Origin: Adineta steineri
Taxonomy: Eukaryota > Rotifera > Eurotatoria > Adinetida > Adinetidae
NCBI GenBank assembly: GCA_905250115.1
Contig: CAJNOI010000027.1
Location: 339,427 to 403,426, forward strand
Reading direction: 5' to 3'
Length of the DNA stretch: 64,000 bases
Both the position numbers and the translations under genes were made by a program. A model generated the notes under the pieces. The model saw nothing but the letters and a program-made list of their open reading frames with translations. It was not told the DNA's origin and did not search any database. Positions 48,831 through 63,534 of the stretch are shown in pieces; position 1 is the first letter of the stretch; every line of letters starts with the position of its first letter.

Positions 48831-50089
48831 ATGTTTTGTGAACATCCGATATGTTCATTAGAAACTAATTCAGTTTGTACATACCATTGTCATTTACCTA
48901 TATGTCAAAAACATCGATATGAACATGAAAAAAATCTTTTAAATGAAATCGAAAAACAATTAGTTGATCTTTCAGATCCTATATCAATTTTACTTTCTCA
49001 AACACGAAATGATCTTAAAGAATCGGAAGAATCACTTCAACGTGAATTAACTCGTATTAATTCTTTATTCGATTGTCATATATCTTCAATTGATCGACGT
49101 TTAAAATTAGCGAAGACAACGAATGAATTAATAATAACTAAACGTGAACAAATACTTCAATATAAAACTGGTGATAATCAATTAACTCAAAATGATTACC
49201 ATCAAATAGAAACTATATCAAATGAAATAAGAAAAAATCTTCTTCAACTATATCAATTAAATAATGAAATCAGTAACCAAAATAGTAATATCGATTTATG
49301 GCCGATTGAACGTAAATTAAATCATTAAATTTTATATTCTTATATTAAATTTATTTTTTAGAAGAAAAATCTATTTCAACAAATATTGAATGTATTGTAT
49401 TAACTGATTCTGAGTAAGAAAAGAACAGATCTTTTTATTTCGTGTATTTTCTATTAAATTAATCTTTAGAGATGAAATATTACGAAATACAGATCGTGAG
49501 AGATTATCATCAACGAACAGTACACATCAATTAGTAAAAATTATGTTTTTGAAATTTTATTTTGTAAAGATCTTTTATAATGTAGGCTCCTATTGAAGAG
49601 ACACGAGAATTACCTTCAACTACATTACGTGATTTTTGTCCATTGACACAATATGGTGTATTTGGTCTTAATAGTTCACATAATATCGCACGATTATGTT
49701 CAAAAAAAAAGAAACAACAACTCTATTTATATAGACATTTTCGAAGAACTCATCATATTGAACCCGAAATAGCACATCAATTAATTAAAGCTATACGAAA
49801 TAATTGTAATCCAATAGAAACAAAAATTTTTCCTCAAAATACTAATAGAAGAATTTCTATTGAAAATATTCGATGTCCATTTGATAATACTGCAAATGAT
49901 TTCAATGAAGAAAATTCTATACCAAATACACCATGTTATATATATTGTGTTGATCATGATTTTAAAAATCATTTACAAAATATTCATTCAATAACAACAT
50001 TAAATGCAGAATTAATTTATAATGCTATGAAAAATTATGGAACTATAAGTTATGTACAATTTGAAGAAGATTTATGTCAAATTAAATAA
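48831..50089 (+). CDS. B-box-like, coiled-coil and atypical zinc-finger protein
   Basis: Four exons: 48831-49311, 49362-49413, 49470-49533, 49586-50089, giving 366 residues. The N-terminus has a compact Cys/His cluster resembling a B-box (CEHPICS, CTYHCHLPICQKHRYEH). A coiled coil of about 110 residues follows (LLSQTRNDLKESEESLQREL onward). The C-terminal half has two similar units of the form C-P-(F/L) ... C ... H-x3-5-H: CPLTQYG ... LCSKKKK ... RHFRRTHH and CPFDNTA ... CYIYCVDHDFKNHLQNIH. These look like widely spaced zinc fingers. The arrangement recalls TRIM-type proteins without the RING and without a known C-terminal domain. Function unknown; a zinc-dependent protein or RNA interaction role is inference. 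Confidence 0.78.
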
Positions 50090-50816
50090 AGTACATTTGA
50101 GATGAAACATATGAATAATTGTTAATATATTTTCAACGAGATTTCATATATTTAGTGAAGTTTTTGTTAGAAAAATACTTTTCATGTGTCTTTAGAAAAT
50201 ATGATGTTTTGTTCTAATAATAAATGATCTTTAGATAATAAATAAACTATGAATATGAGTGATCTGTCAATAAAATCGAAGATTATTTTTCTTGACATTG
50301 ATTCATGTTTGAATTTGATTATTCATGTAATATATAGTTAACATGAAGCATGTCATCTTTCAATTCAATCTTAAAAAGACAAAAATTAAAAATAATTAAA
50401 TGAGAGATTTTGTTTCATATAAGATTTGTACATTAGCTTATAGTACTTTACTTTTTTATTCATAGAACAGCAGTATCTATATATGTAAAAGTTATCTGTA
50501 ATTGATGTACTTTTTTATAGAACATAAGGTCAAAATACAAAGATAAAGATAAAATATGAGTCATTCCTATGAATTCAAATGGACGAAAAAAGATTTGCAA
50601 TAAATATTTATTATTTGATGCGTTTCTTTATTTATAACATCTATTCATGTTTGAAATAGTTCCTATTATAAATTAAGAAAGATTATTTTAAAAAAATCAA
50701 ACATTTTTATCTTCGATCGTTTATCAATATTCTTCTTTAATATTAATTGAACTTATTATTAGAATATTTTCTAATCATAAAAGTACAATATTAATAAAGT
50801 AAAGATCAATTTTAAA
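50090..50816. other. spacer between convergent genes
   Basis: AT-rich 3' flanks of the B-box gene (+) and the SET gene (-). No coding signal was seen. Confidence 0.45.
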
Positions 50817-51431
50817 TCAAGATGATTCTTGATTTTGTTGTTGTTCTTCACGTAACTTTTTAATTTTTCGTTTAACATGAGCACCACCATATTTTTCATA
50901 TTGTTCTTGCCATTTTGGATCTCTCCACCAATTAAATTTAAGTTCTCCTCTACAGTTTTTTGCTCCACATCTACACATTAAACCATTCCATAAACTATTT
51001 TCAGTATCCATTAAACCATAATCATATGTAAGTTCTTCACCAACATCAATATCACGAATAGCTAAAACAAGTTCTTCTTCTTCACCACCAAATCCACAAT
51101 TTGCATCACATGAATGATTAAAAAGTAAACAATCTTCAGTTATTTCTTGTGTTTTATAGTTACGTGGAACATCAAATATATCATCATCGAGCATATAACT
51201 ATAATAACGAATAAAATCAGCTGATTCAGGATTAGCTTCAATTAAAGCAAGAACATCAGCTTTTGGCATTTTATTTCTTGGATCTTCAAGTTTATAATAA
51301 TTACATACGGATAAATCACATGTAAAAACAGCTTCACCAGCTTTTATTGGTTCAAGTGCAACTACACCACGTTGTTTTTGTCCATATTTTGATGATAAAT
51401 CGCGAGCTTCCATTTTCTTAAGGAACGGCAT
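50817..51431 (-). CDS. intronless SET-domain protein (putative lysine methyltransferase)
   Basis: A single-exon gene of 204 residues that is essentially only a SET domain. Seen in order: GVVALEPIKAGEAVF (start of SET), a variable middle with DDIFDVP, the S-adenosylmethionine/knot motif LLFNHSCDANCGF, IRDIDVGEELTYDYG with the catalytic-site Tyr, and a post-SET-like cysteine cluster MCRCGAKNCRG. A short basic C-terminal tail ends it. Motifs for cofactor binding and catalysis are present, so lysine methyltransferase activity on histone or other protein is likely. The start used is the ATG at 51431 (MPFLKKM); a second Met lies seven codons in. Being intronless, compact and unlike the multidomain animal SET proteins, it is a candidate for horizontal acquisition or retroposition. 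That is inference. Confidence 0.88.
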   Translation of the reverse strand: MPFLKKMEARDLSSKYGQKQRGVVALEPIKAGEAVFTCDLSVCNYYKLEDPRNKMPKADVLALIEANPESADFIRYYSYMLDDDIFDVPRNYKTQEITEDCLLFNHSCDANCGFGGEEEELVLAIRDIDVGEELTYDYGLMDTENSLWNGLMCRCGAKNCRGELKFNWWRDPKWQEQYEKYGGAHVKRKIKKLREEQQQNQESS

Positions 51432-53331
51432 TATTATATATATATCGGTGATGATTTGAAGATAGACTAAAAGAATGAAAATACTGATATTTATATATGA
51501 AAAGTGACCTTGACTGATAAGATAAATACACAAGTTAGGAACAAGAAACCAAAATATACGAAGAATGAAAAAAAAGACACCTCCGTTTATTATTTTGTTT
51601 CTGATATAGACGAAAACAGCATATGTCGTTTTATAATTAAAATAGATTCAAAAAATAATATCAAAAACATTAGGTTAGTTTCAATATCGTATAATACTCT
51701 GCTTTGCCTTTCAAATAAATAAGAAACGAATATATTTCTTATTCTAAATTGAAATTTATTGTTAATTTTAATACATTGAAAAGTTACGCTTTTTTTTGGT
51801 TATTAACCTGCTATTATTTTATATATCAGTTAGAAATATTGACTGAGATGGTATGCATCTGTCTAAATATACACACATACAAGATGAAAGCATACTTTTT
51901 TGTCAAAGTAAGGTCATGTTTGCTATTACGTTTTTTAAATCAAACGTCTATCGACTATCATCTCATGTTTTTTTCACATTTATAGGAGTTTCTTTTAAAA
52001 TATACCACTGTACACTTCTGTCAATGGGTCAATCTTTATTTATTGTCTTTCTTTCATCATTGTAATCATAAATTATGATTAAGACTAGAAAGTTTTCCTA
52101 TATTGTTTAATATATCGTAAAAAACAATACAAAAGATGTCTCTAATGATAATATATAGAAAGTCACTAGTGATGATTCTTGACACTATACATCATTATAA
52201 AATGTTCTGCAATTAACAACTTTAACTGGTAAATATTCATTATGTAGAATTTTTTTATAGTTGAAGGAAATGTTCTAACATTATTAAAGACATCATATAG
52301 CAATCAAAATATGAGCATATATAAAAGCAATTGATCAATGTTGATAAAAACGTGATGTTCCTTTTATTTGTTTAAATATTACATATTATTTCTATAAGTT
52401 CATTGTTCAACACCAAATTAGATACAAAATTATTTAAAATATATTTGTTCATGCAAAGTCATCATTTTATTTTATGTATTCAATATATCTTGGAATGGAG
52501 AGATTCTTTTTATCAATTCTGGTTCTATAAAAAGTTCTATTTGAATGAAAAATTTCTCATTATATTTGACAATCATTACGGGTTTAACCTCTTCAATATG
52601 TAGTAAATCAATAACTAAAAAAAACAGAATTTTACTTCATTCATACCAATAAATGATTTTTATACGAGTGTTGTAACGATAGTTTTGTGCTCAATGAATT
52701 TCTGTCAAATATTGCTATGCCTATATGGATCTTATTGATCATGATTTTTTATCAAAGACTTATTCTTTAAATCTCATAATCCATTATGTATGAATAACAT
52801 GAAATATGTTTTCATGTTCTGTTATTGAACCACCGATAAATCATATCTCCTTTCTCTACAGATATTTGTTGAAGGAAGAAAGAATAAAAAAAATATTCTT
52901 TTCAGAATAAAACAAATAGGCATACAGCCTTTTTGTATTTATTTAAGATTCTAGAATATTTCCGAGTGATATCATTTACAAATGATTTGTTAATACAACG
53001 GTAGGTTAACATCGTATTATATTAATATTTACGTTGTCCTTTTTCTCAACTTTACTATTCAAAGCCTACAGTTCATGACACGATGATCTGAATAATGAAA
53101 TGCCATATAACTGTCGTTCAAGCATCAGCAGCCAAATAAAGCGGTGAATATAATGCTTTGCTTGCACGAGATAAAACACAAAATTCAGAGATTATTCTTG
53201 AAGTGTTCATTCTTCAGAGTATGAGATAATTAAGTCAATACTACCGACAAAATGTAGGTGCCATTGTATCAAGAAAAATAATTCATGAATATGTATTAAT
53301 GACTTGAAGAAGAAAAATAGATTAAAAAAGG

Positions 53332-53431
53332 NNNNNNNNNNNNNNNNNNNNNNNNNNNNNNNNNNNNNNNNNNNNNNNNNNNNNNNNNNNNNNNNNNNNN
53401 NNNNNNNNNNNNNNNNNNNNNNNNNNNNNNN
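53332..53431. other. assembly gap of 100 N
   Basis: Exactly 100 N, the usual placeholder for a gap of unknown size. Confidence 0.99.
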
Positions 53432-54115
53432 TGCATGTACATTTCACACTTTGTCTCTTTCTCTGTCTCATTTGTTGTTGTATATATGTTATCTCTACTA
53501 GTTGGTATCCATCGTCAACGGATGATGACGAGAGAAGAGCTAAGCGAAGATGTTTATGGATGCATGCTCGGTCAAACCTTGGATGATGAAAGGAGTCAGA
53601 AAAGTAATCCAATCAACTGCACTAAAAGAAAGAAGATTACAGAAATGGATGGGACTGTGATGGCATTCTTTATATCATAAGAAAAAATTAAGCAAATCAA
53701 CACAATGGATATCTAATATATATATATATTTATATGATTGAAAACTACGTAAAATATAAGAAAACACTTGTTTCATTTTATTTTCGAAATTCATTAGAGA
53801 TTATTTTATTCTTACAAAGAAAATCATTATATAATATTTTGTAATCTAAATGCCTCTGTTCATCAGGAGTCATATTGACATCACAGTGCATCCATATATA
53901 CATTTATATATCGTTAAATTGTCTATATAAATGAGATGAGAGAAGTCATACGGTTTCTTTTATACCCACCCACTCATTCATCCATTTTATTCCATAAGAA
54001 AGGAAAGCTCTTGTCGATGATTTGGCCATCACTCATTACTCCATTATACATTATACACGCTGTGTTGGTCGCTAGTTCCTGTTTATAATGATAAGAACGA
54101 GCGGTGATCTTGCTC

Positions 54116-54143
54116 GTCATCATCATCATCATCATCATCATCT
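54116..54143. repeat. CAT trinucleotide microsatellite
   Basis: About nine CAT units in a row in non-coding sequence. Confidence 0.85.
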
Positions 54144-54942
54144 TTAGAACTACTGCTGAGAAAAAGGAAAATCCATTTTCTTTCTTTCTTTCTTTTCCGC
54201 CTTTTCTCTCTTTCTTTCCATCTTCTTCTTCTTCTTCTTTTTTATCACTCGAAGAAACGGACGTCGGTCTATCAAAAAATGTTGATCGACTCGAATGTTT
54301 GTCATCTCATTTCAGAGAACGCATGACTCGCACATATATACATGCAGTTTAGGAAAGAAACAATCTTCCAAGGGGCGCATATACATATATATATATATGT
54401 ATATATATATACATCAAGGATCGCCCATATACGCTAGTGACGAAAGTCAGCGCAGTGATGTAATGACGTATGCAAAGAAGAGAATTGTGTGAGAGACAGA
54501 GACAGAAGAGAAGGGGGAAACAGAAAGGGAGAGAGAGCGAGAGCGAGAGAAAGAGATATGGGAATTGTACAAACGACAACTAGTGCTACCAAAAAAAAGC
54601 GCAAGATTATGCAAGTCACTCGGAGAGAACGAGAGAAATAGAAAGAGATCGGCAAATATCTTGTTGTTGTTGTTCTCATCACTATACTAAAGATCGAGCG
54701 CGTTTGCGCATATATAGTCGTCGTTTTTGCTGGATATTCGATACGGAAAATGTATCATCCTGGAGCGTTTCTATTCTACTAACATTATCAACAGTAGAAT
54801 ATCAGCATGAATATAACAACGACTACCATCATCATCACTTATAAATGAAAAAAAAGATCGATATACAAAAAGAAACAAACAAACAAATATAAAGGTCATT
54901 CTACTTTCTGTTGTAAATTGAACTAATCAAGCTTCTTTCAAT

Positions 54943-56408
54943 ATGTATATATTTAATACAAAGACAAGTCGATGTTCTTTATGTTATGCACTTTTATCTG
55001 CACATACACATACAAGTAGTTCGACAATTGGTTATTCACCATCCTCAAATAAACGATATACTAGTCGATGTTCGATATCATCAATCGAACGGCTAATTTC
55101 ATCGTCAAATAAATTCGAACGATTATGGCGTCAAAATGAAAATACTTTAATCAGTAATCGTTCAATATGTTTTCGATGTTGTGATTCAATACGACAACTA
55201 GAACAAATTCAAATTGATATTCAACGACTTAATCATGATAAACAAATACTTATGAATAAAATTGAACATAATCTTTCTAAACGTGCACTTATTTTACAAG
55301 GTCAACGACATCAAACACATATTCTTCTAAATAATTACCAAGTATTTTTTATTGAAAAAAATTTCCTTACTTGTTTTCTTATATATTAAAGAATTGCTTT
55401 TTCTTTCTAGCAAACTCCTTTATATGAAGACGATGATACAGAAGAAGGCGAAGAAAAACCTCGAACAGTAATAAAAACTAATGGACATGGACATCCATCG
55501 TCTTTTATAATACCAACAACTACATTAGTTGGTGCTAAACGACGTAAATGTAATATAGCACATAAAATAAATCTTGAAGATAAAGTAATAGATAATTAAT
55601 TTTGATTTTGTTTTACACAGAAAAATAATATTATTTTTAGGCTGTTGAGTTAACATCTTCATTAGCCAATCATTCAAGACGATCAAGTAATTATTTTATA
55701 TTTCAACTCTTAAAAAACATTTTTTTCATTCTTTGATTTTTATAAGGTTCCCCAATATCTCATCCAGCAACAAAGTTTTCTCCTAGTCTTATCTTTGGCT
55801 CACATTCACCTAAACATCATCAATCAAGTTTATTTTCATCTGGTATAAATGGTCATGATTTATCAAATCTATCATTTGGTTCTACATATAAATCTTTAGC
55901 TCTATCAAATGCCTCATTATCATCAACAACAGCAGCAGCAGCAGCTACAACACCACCATTTCTTGATCCAACAACAGGAGCATTAATTGCCATTGTTTCA
56001 AATCCACATCATGCTGCATTACTTGCTCAACAACATCAACAAATTTTAAAATCATCATCATCAATATCTCCCTCATCAACACATACAACTGATGAACATG
56101 AAATAATACCTGTTAAACCAAATCCACATCCAAAAAAATTTCCATGTCTTCTATGTGGACGTGATTTTTCAAATAAGTCAAATTTAAATCGTCATCATAG
56201 TATTGTTCATATTGCTATGAGAAATTTTGAATGTGCACGTTGTCCAAAGAAATTTAAATTAAGACAAGGTCTTAAAACACATATGCAACGATGTCATGGT
56301 GTCAATACAGATGAACCAACATTTGTTTTACAAAAACATAATTTACATAATTATCATCGTCATCATCCCTCTTCTTCATCGTCATTTATTGCTCAAACGA
56401 ATAAATAA
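54943..56408 (+). CDS. C2H2 zinc-finger protein with N-terminal CxxC pairs
   Basis: Four exons: 54943-55341, 55411-55584, 55641-55686, 55747-56408, giving 426 residues. The N-terminus has CSLC (about residue 11) and, about 70 residues later, ICFRCCDSIRQLEQIQIDI running into a helix. The two CxxC pairs and the following helix resemble a ZAD-type zinc module, but the match is only by eye. The middle is Ser/Thr/His-rich and disordered, with a five-Ala run. Near the C-terminus lie two classical C2H2 fingers: FPCLLCGRDFSNKSNLNRHH ... H and FECARCPKKFKLRQGLKTHM ... CH, joined by a non-TGEKP linker. A nuclear DNA-binding regulator is the likely role. The His-rich tail (HNYHRHHP) follows. Confidence 0.85.
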
Positions 56409-59260
56409 ACATAGGTGCTACTGTTTTTCTTCTTTCTTTTTATAGTATTCATTGAGTTGTTTTTATATTTCTTTTTTTTCTTTTGTTTGTTATTTATTCA
56501 ACAGAAATAAATTTTACTCTAATTTTATCATGCAAGTCATATGTCTCATCAGCATGAGTTATTATTGATTAAGAACTAATCAAATGGAAAAAAGAGAAAA
56601 TCAATGGAATAAATGCACCGAAAGAGCTAAAGATGCTGTTTTCTTGATTCTATTGATATAAGACAATACACAAAGAATCACAAGACAAAATATGAAGCAA
56701 ATCCCTACAATTTATTGCTTTTATTTACTGATTAAAAATGAAGATAGTACGTGATGATAATTATATGTCCGCTAATGTCTCACAATCATATTTTGAATTG
56801 TTTATTAAAATATATAAATCATATGACTAAAAAATTATATAGTTTATAATAAATATCATCAACGTGATTTTTCTAAGATTAACTTCGTATCAATAATAAT
56901 GACTAATCTATGATTTTATTTTTTTTTGTTATTGTCTTATAAAAAATCTGTAAATTACTAAACAAGTCGATATAGATATTACCTCACTTACTGTTTTTTG
57001 TATTTTTCATTAAACCAATATTATGAAATATCTTCATTTGAATTAATATATCAATATTGTTTCTGTTTGTTTTAAATTATTGTAAGTAAACGTAAGAACT
57101 ATTCATGTTAGCTTTAAGATTGATATTATCATATCACTACGATAAATAATACAAACAAAAAGATTGGTAATATTATCCTGTATATCTATATGATCCTCTC
57201 TCCCTCTCTCTTCTTATTTAATTTTAACGACGTTCTTATTAATAATTCCATTCTCATATATAAATAAAAATTATTTCGAAATCTTGCTGTGATCATTAAG
57301 TAATATTAATTAGACTATAAAACGCATATATATATCAATTCGAGTCATACAAATCAAACAATCAACTCTATAACAATGACAATAATACTTTGATGTAAAA
57401 CTTACCAAGGTTAGTTATTGTCATAATATGCAAAATATCTTCATATACAAATACATTAATATTTACTTTATTATGATTGACAGTTATTGATCCATTTCAT
57501 ATGTTTTTTCTCAATAAGAAAATTATCTTTCTAAATAAATGATCTAATTTGATATTTTGATTTACATTTTCAGGTCAAAAGAACCTTAATGAAAACGTTT
57601 TCCAAAAGAGAAATCTACGTCTAATTTTGATTTTTTTGAATGATAATGAATAATTTATACATGACAATAGTATAAAATAATAGATAAGTGCATATTTCTT
57701 TTTGTTTTGCAAAGATAATTATGAGTAAACTAAATAAACCAATATTTTTTATTGTTGACAGAATTCTTAAGGGAAATCAGCTGAACTGACACATCAAATT
57801 GAAAAACATAACATGCTATAATTTAAGTATGTTTCATAGCATATTCTAACGTAAAAAACATGTTCGGTATAAATATTTCTAACACACAATGTGATTTGAT
57901 TTTTCATCAAAAATCAAGTTTTTGTCTTCATAGTAAAATCGTAGCGCTTATAAATAATTAATAATCACTCTGTATATTAATATATTTATACATCTATTCA
58001 TTTTGTTTCTTGTCAATATTTCATGAGTTAAATAATGTTTACAATACGAAAAATATATCATCTATTCTATGCTGACACAAAAAAAATTGTTTTTGCTATT
58101 AAAAAAAAAAGTATAGGATAATAAACAATTCTAAGTGAAAGATATTATCAATAACCTTTTGATGTCATCAACCATATGGGAATGGTAAAAAGTAAATTGT
58201 CAGAAAAATAAACAGTAAAGCATATCAAATCAATACGCTAAAAAAAGTCTTCATTATTAATTATGTATATAGACATATTCTCTTGGCTAATTTTTATTTA
58301 GTATTATATCGATGAATTTTCAAAAAAAATTATCTTATGTATGATAATCCTAATGACATTCTTTATTAAATATATTAATAAATGTTTATCAAACTTATTT
58401 GATATTTGATCGTTTGATATAAGATATATTTTTTTTATCTTTAGGCGAAACCAAACTCTCTAATATGTAAAATGATACAAAAATAAAATTCTCGTTTTCT
58501 CAAGTATTTCTTGACTAAAACTAAATTGATATCCGTTTGTTTTTTGTGGTTGATTTTTTCTGATATATAATAACAACAAAATAAAATTTCGAAAAAAGTT
58601 TTTCATATAAACACACTTTGCTTATGTCATCTACAAATGCAAAAGAAAGAAGAAGAAAAATTTGCAACGATCTTCGAAAGAAAAAGAAAAAGAACTGAAA
58701 GAACAAAAGATAAGACAAAAAAATAGCTTGTTACATTTAGAAGAGAAAAAAATTGATGTATTATTTTCTTTGTTTGTTTGTTTGCTTTTTTTTCGATTAT
58801 TTGTGAATATTAAAAAGAAGAAATAAAAATAATAATTTAGTCGATCACTGTTGCACAGCTACATACATACATAGAATCTATATTGTTGCATCATACCATA
58901 GATAAGACAGACAACATGTCATTGCATATAAATAAAAATACACTCAAAAAAGAAAACATACACACACACACGCACACATAGAAATACAAAAATGATCGAC
59001 TGCCAGTAAGAAAAGAAAGAAAGAAAAAATACACATACAGTAAACTGGTGTGCAGCAATGCGTAGCTACGAACCGGAAGATTGCATAGAAGAAAAACGAC
59101 AAAATACTGTTATTGTTGTTATTTAAGTATGTATGCGTAAAGATATTTCTTGTTGTTTGTTATTAATACGTTCTTTTTTTGTTGTGCTTTTGTATAGATT
59201 GTTTTAGTTCAATAAATAAAAGAAGAGAAGTAAACGACAAAGAAAAGAATAAAACACAGA
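56409..59260. other. AT-rich spacer between convergent genes
   Basis: Contains 3' flanks of the zinc-finger gene (+) and, above about 58800, the probable 3'UTR of the KH gene (-), which includes AATAAA-like signals and A-rich runs. No gene was seen. Confidence 0.45.
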
Positions 59261-60998
<1,738 letters not shown>

Positions 60999-62830
60999 AA
61001 TTTATAGCTAACTGATTGAATTGTATCGATTGTAATAGGGACAAATATCGTAGGTGAAAAACAAGGGCAGGTAGGTCGTGAAAATGTGTAAAGACGAAGG
61101 GAGAAGGGTACCTGAAAAAGAAAAAGAACATTGATCAGTAAATTTATGCACTGTCCTTTTCGATAATAATGTTTTGTCTTCAATCGATTTCTTTTGAGTA
61201 CAGATTTTGTAGCAATGAAGAGTCTTGATTTTCTTTTTTTTTATGTCGAGTACCCTTCTCTCTTTTCCGGATGTACTGGCGTCAGAGAAAAATTCAACCG
61301 AACCATTGGCATCCATCACCAGCCGTCCCGTTTGCCTTTTCTAGTAATTGCTCTCGTTCTCTCCCTGTCTCTCTCTCTCTCTCTTTCTTTCAATAGCGTT
61401 ATATTTTTATTGAAAAACTCAAGAGAGACAGAAAGAGCCATCAATATTTTACTGCCGGTACCCGTTGTTAGATGTCTGTTTCTCCCTCTTTGTTGCATTA
61501 ATAATTCATTACGACATGATCGGTGAACGATTAATTCTCTTGCTACGCGGAAAAGCGATTTCTCTTTTTTTCCATTTTCCTTTTGCTTTGCATGTCTATC
61601 TTATAGCCATCATAAGATTCTATTATCATTCTTCCAAGAATTCTCGGTCATCTTGACAGTTCTATTTATCCAACAAACGAATATCTATTATAGAAAGCAA
61701 GATAGAGAATGGAAAAAGAAAGAAGAGGAAATCTGTCATAAATTATCTTTATTTCGCTCATTCTCAGTTATTTTCTCTTGAAGAGATGTACTCTTCTATT
61801 CATATAACAAATGTTTAGTTGTCGACAATAATAAACAGATAATACAGGAAAATAATCGTGTCATAGAATATATCAAGTGACCAAATTTCAATACTATTTA
61901 TCAGAGTAAAATGATAGACAGAAGGAAGGAATATTTGTCAATAATCAATATATATAACTTAAGTAGTTGGTAAATATAATTTCTACAGACAATGACGTAA
62001 AATACTTCTTATTCTATAAGTTGTTGTGTGTTTAACATCAACAAACATTTAAAAAATATTTCTTAACTATTTTTTCTTCTTCTTCTTCTAATGACGAAGA
62101 AAACTAATTCCTCAAGACGATTATTATTTATGTATTCTTCAAGGTTAGAATTTACTCTACTCTCTCGAAACATGTACATTATTTCTAATTGACAATAACA
62201 TGCACTAGAGTAAATTTAGCTGTTCGAGCCATATGTTCTTAGTTGAAAAGAAAAGCATATACACACAGTAATATTACTTTCTAATATAAAAATAATAAAA
62301 TGTCATTTGTTATTTACGAAATGGTCATCTATTTGTCAGATTTTGTTTTTATTTTCTTAAAAGAAAAGAAATAGGATCTCAAAATAGAAAACAAGTATGT
62401 CGTGTTTAGAGGAAATGTTTATAACTCGGGAAAAAAGAAGAAGATGTTTAGTGACCTCAATTAGTCGATTGCGTGACCAAAAAACATGTGTATCGTTCAA
62501 AGTATGCATGTGCGTGTTGCCAATTAGAATATAACGAGCTCGCCATAGGTACACGAAAAGAAAAATCCTACATGACTATGTTTCTATAAAAAGAAGTCGA
62601 TGAAAAACACATTGGCATTGACATAAACTATAAATTATTTCAAATCATTTCAACTCATCTAAGAATTGTAGAAAGAATATAATTTTCTTTGATTGATGAA
62701 AAAACAAGTATTTGTAAATGTCAAATGCAATCTGTTTTCTTATACTTACTTCGTTAATTTCCTTCGATGGATTTTTAATAGTAGCACGAGGTTCTAAAAA
62801 AATCTTTTTCTTTCTCTATCTTATTTTTCT
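60999..62830 (-). other. 5'UTR intron and leader exons of the PCBP gene (predicted)
   Basis: On the minus strand, CTTTTTCTTTTTCAG ends at 61112, giving a good acceptor about 110 bases before the ATG. A strong donor, CGAA|GTAAGTATA, lies at 62748-62749. Together they predict a 5'UTR intron of about 1.6 kb (61112-62749) with a first non-coding exon above 62750. ORFs within the interval are CT/GA-rich and not convincing as genes. Confidence 0.5.
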
Positions 62831-63499
62831 TCTTTTTTTTTTTACTTATATATCCGTCACTTTTTCTTCTACTCTAAATGTGTCGTGCATTTGACACACA
62901 TACGATACTATGAACGCTAAAAAAAACTCTCAACGGATACTAATCTCTCTTCTTTTCTTTCTTCGTTCTCTCTTTTTTTTCTCTCTTTGTCTGATGATCA
63001 AAGAAGAGACGTTCGGAATTGCGGATGAGCAGTATAGTAGCTTGCTATTACATACACTAGTCAATGAATGATAAGAAAGAAGAGAATCATCATCCTTCTC
63101 GTAACTACTGTGACATCAACATTAGAACACTAAAATCAACGAAGTTCATAGAATCTAATGAGATTATGTACGACGACAAGAAGATGAATGCTCATTCTCA
63201 AAAGTATAATAAGAGACTTAGACTATCTAACATACAGTTCCGTCTGAATGTATACTACACTAGTATTAGCACACCCCGTACATGAACGCCTACGCATCTA
63301 GACGGGAAGCAATTTTAGAGCAAACACTTTTTTTTTAAAATGCAGTTTCCTGTATTACTTAGAACGGGATGAGAGGGATGATCACACACCCACGCATTTC
63401 ACTAACATGCTTCGATTATAATTGGATTGAGAGCATCGTTTATTTCTTTTATTTATGATGTAATATAAATATAGATAGTTCATTACCTGTACAAGATTA

Positions 63500-63534
<35 letters not shown>

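Larger units (their letters stand above)
51432..54942. other. long intergenic region with an assembly gap
   Basis: No gene could be supported. It holds a 100-N gap at 53332-53431, AT microsatellites near 53713-53728 and 54375-54415, and a CAT run at about 54116-54143. Around 54000-54880 it is richer in G/C and in GA/CT runs, probably the promoter area of the zinc-finger gene. Confidence 0.45.

Noticed and set aside
53110-53215. Minus-strand scrap resembling an ankyrin motif (SPLYLAADA)
   Set aside because: Only about nine residues match before a stop, which is too little to call a pseudogene.
53435-53680. ORF just after the 100-N gap with a few GC-rich codons
   Set aside because: No recognisable motif or confirmed splice context. 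The gap hides its 5' side, so it cannot be supported as a gene.
57398-57409. Short match to the 3' part of a rotifer-type spliced leader (AACTTACCAAG)
   Set aside because: About 11 bases agree from memory, the upstream half does not, and no Sm site or small RNA gene context was seen.
61008-61656. Overlapping ORFs on both strands in CT-rich sequence
   Set aside because: They follow simple-sequence composition and lie in the predicted leader and 5'UTR intron of the PCBP gene.
63064-63285. 73-codon plus-strand ORF
   Set aside because: Lys/Asn/Ser-rich with no motif and no upstream or downstream exons found.
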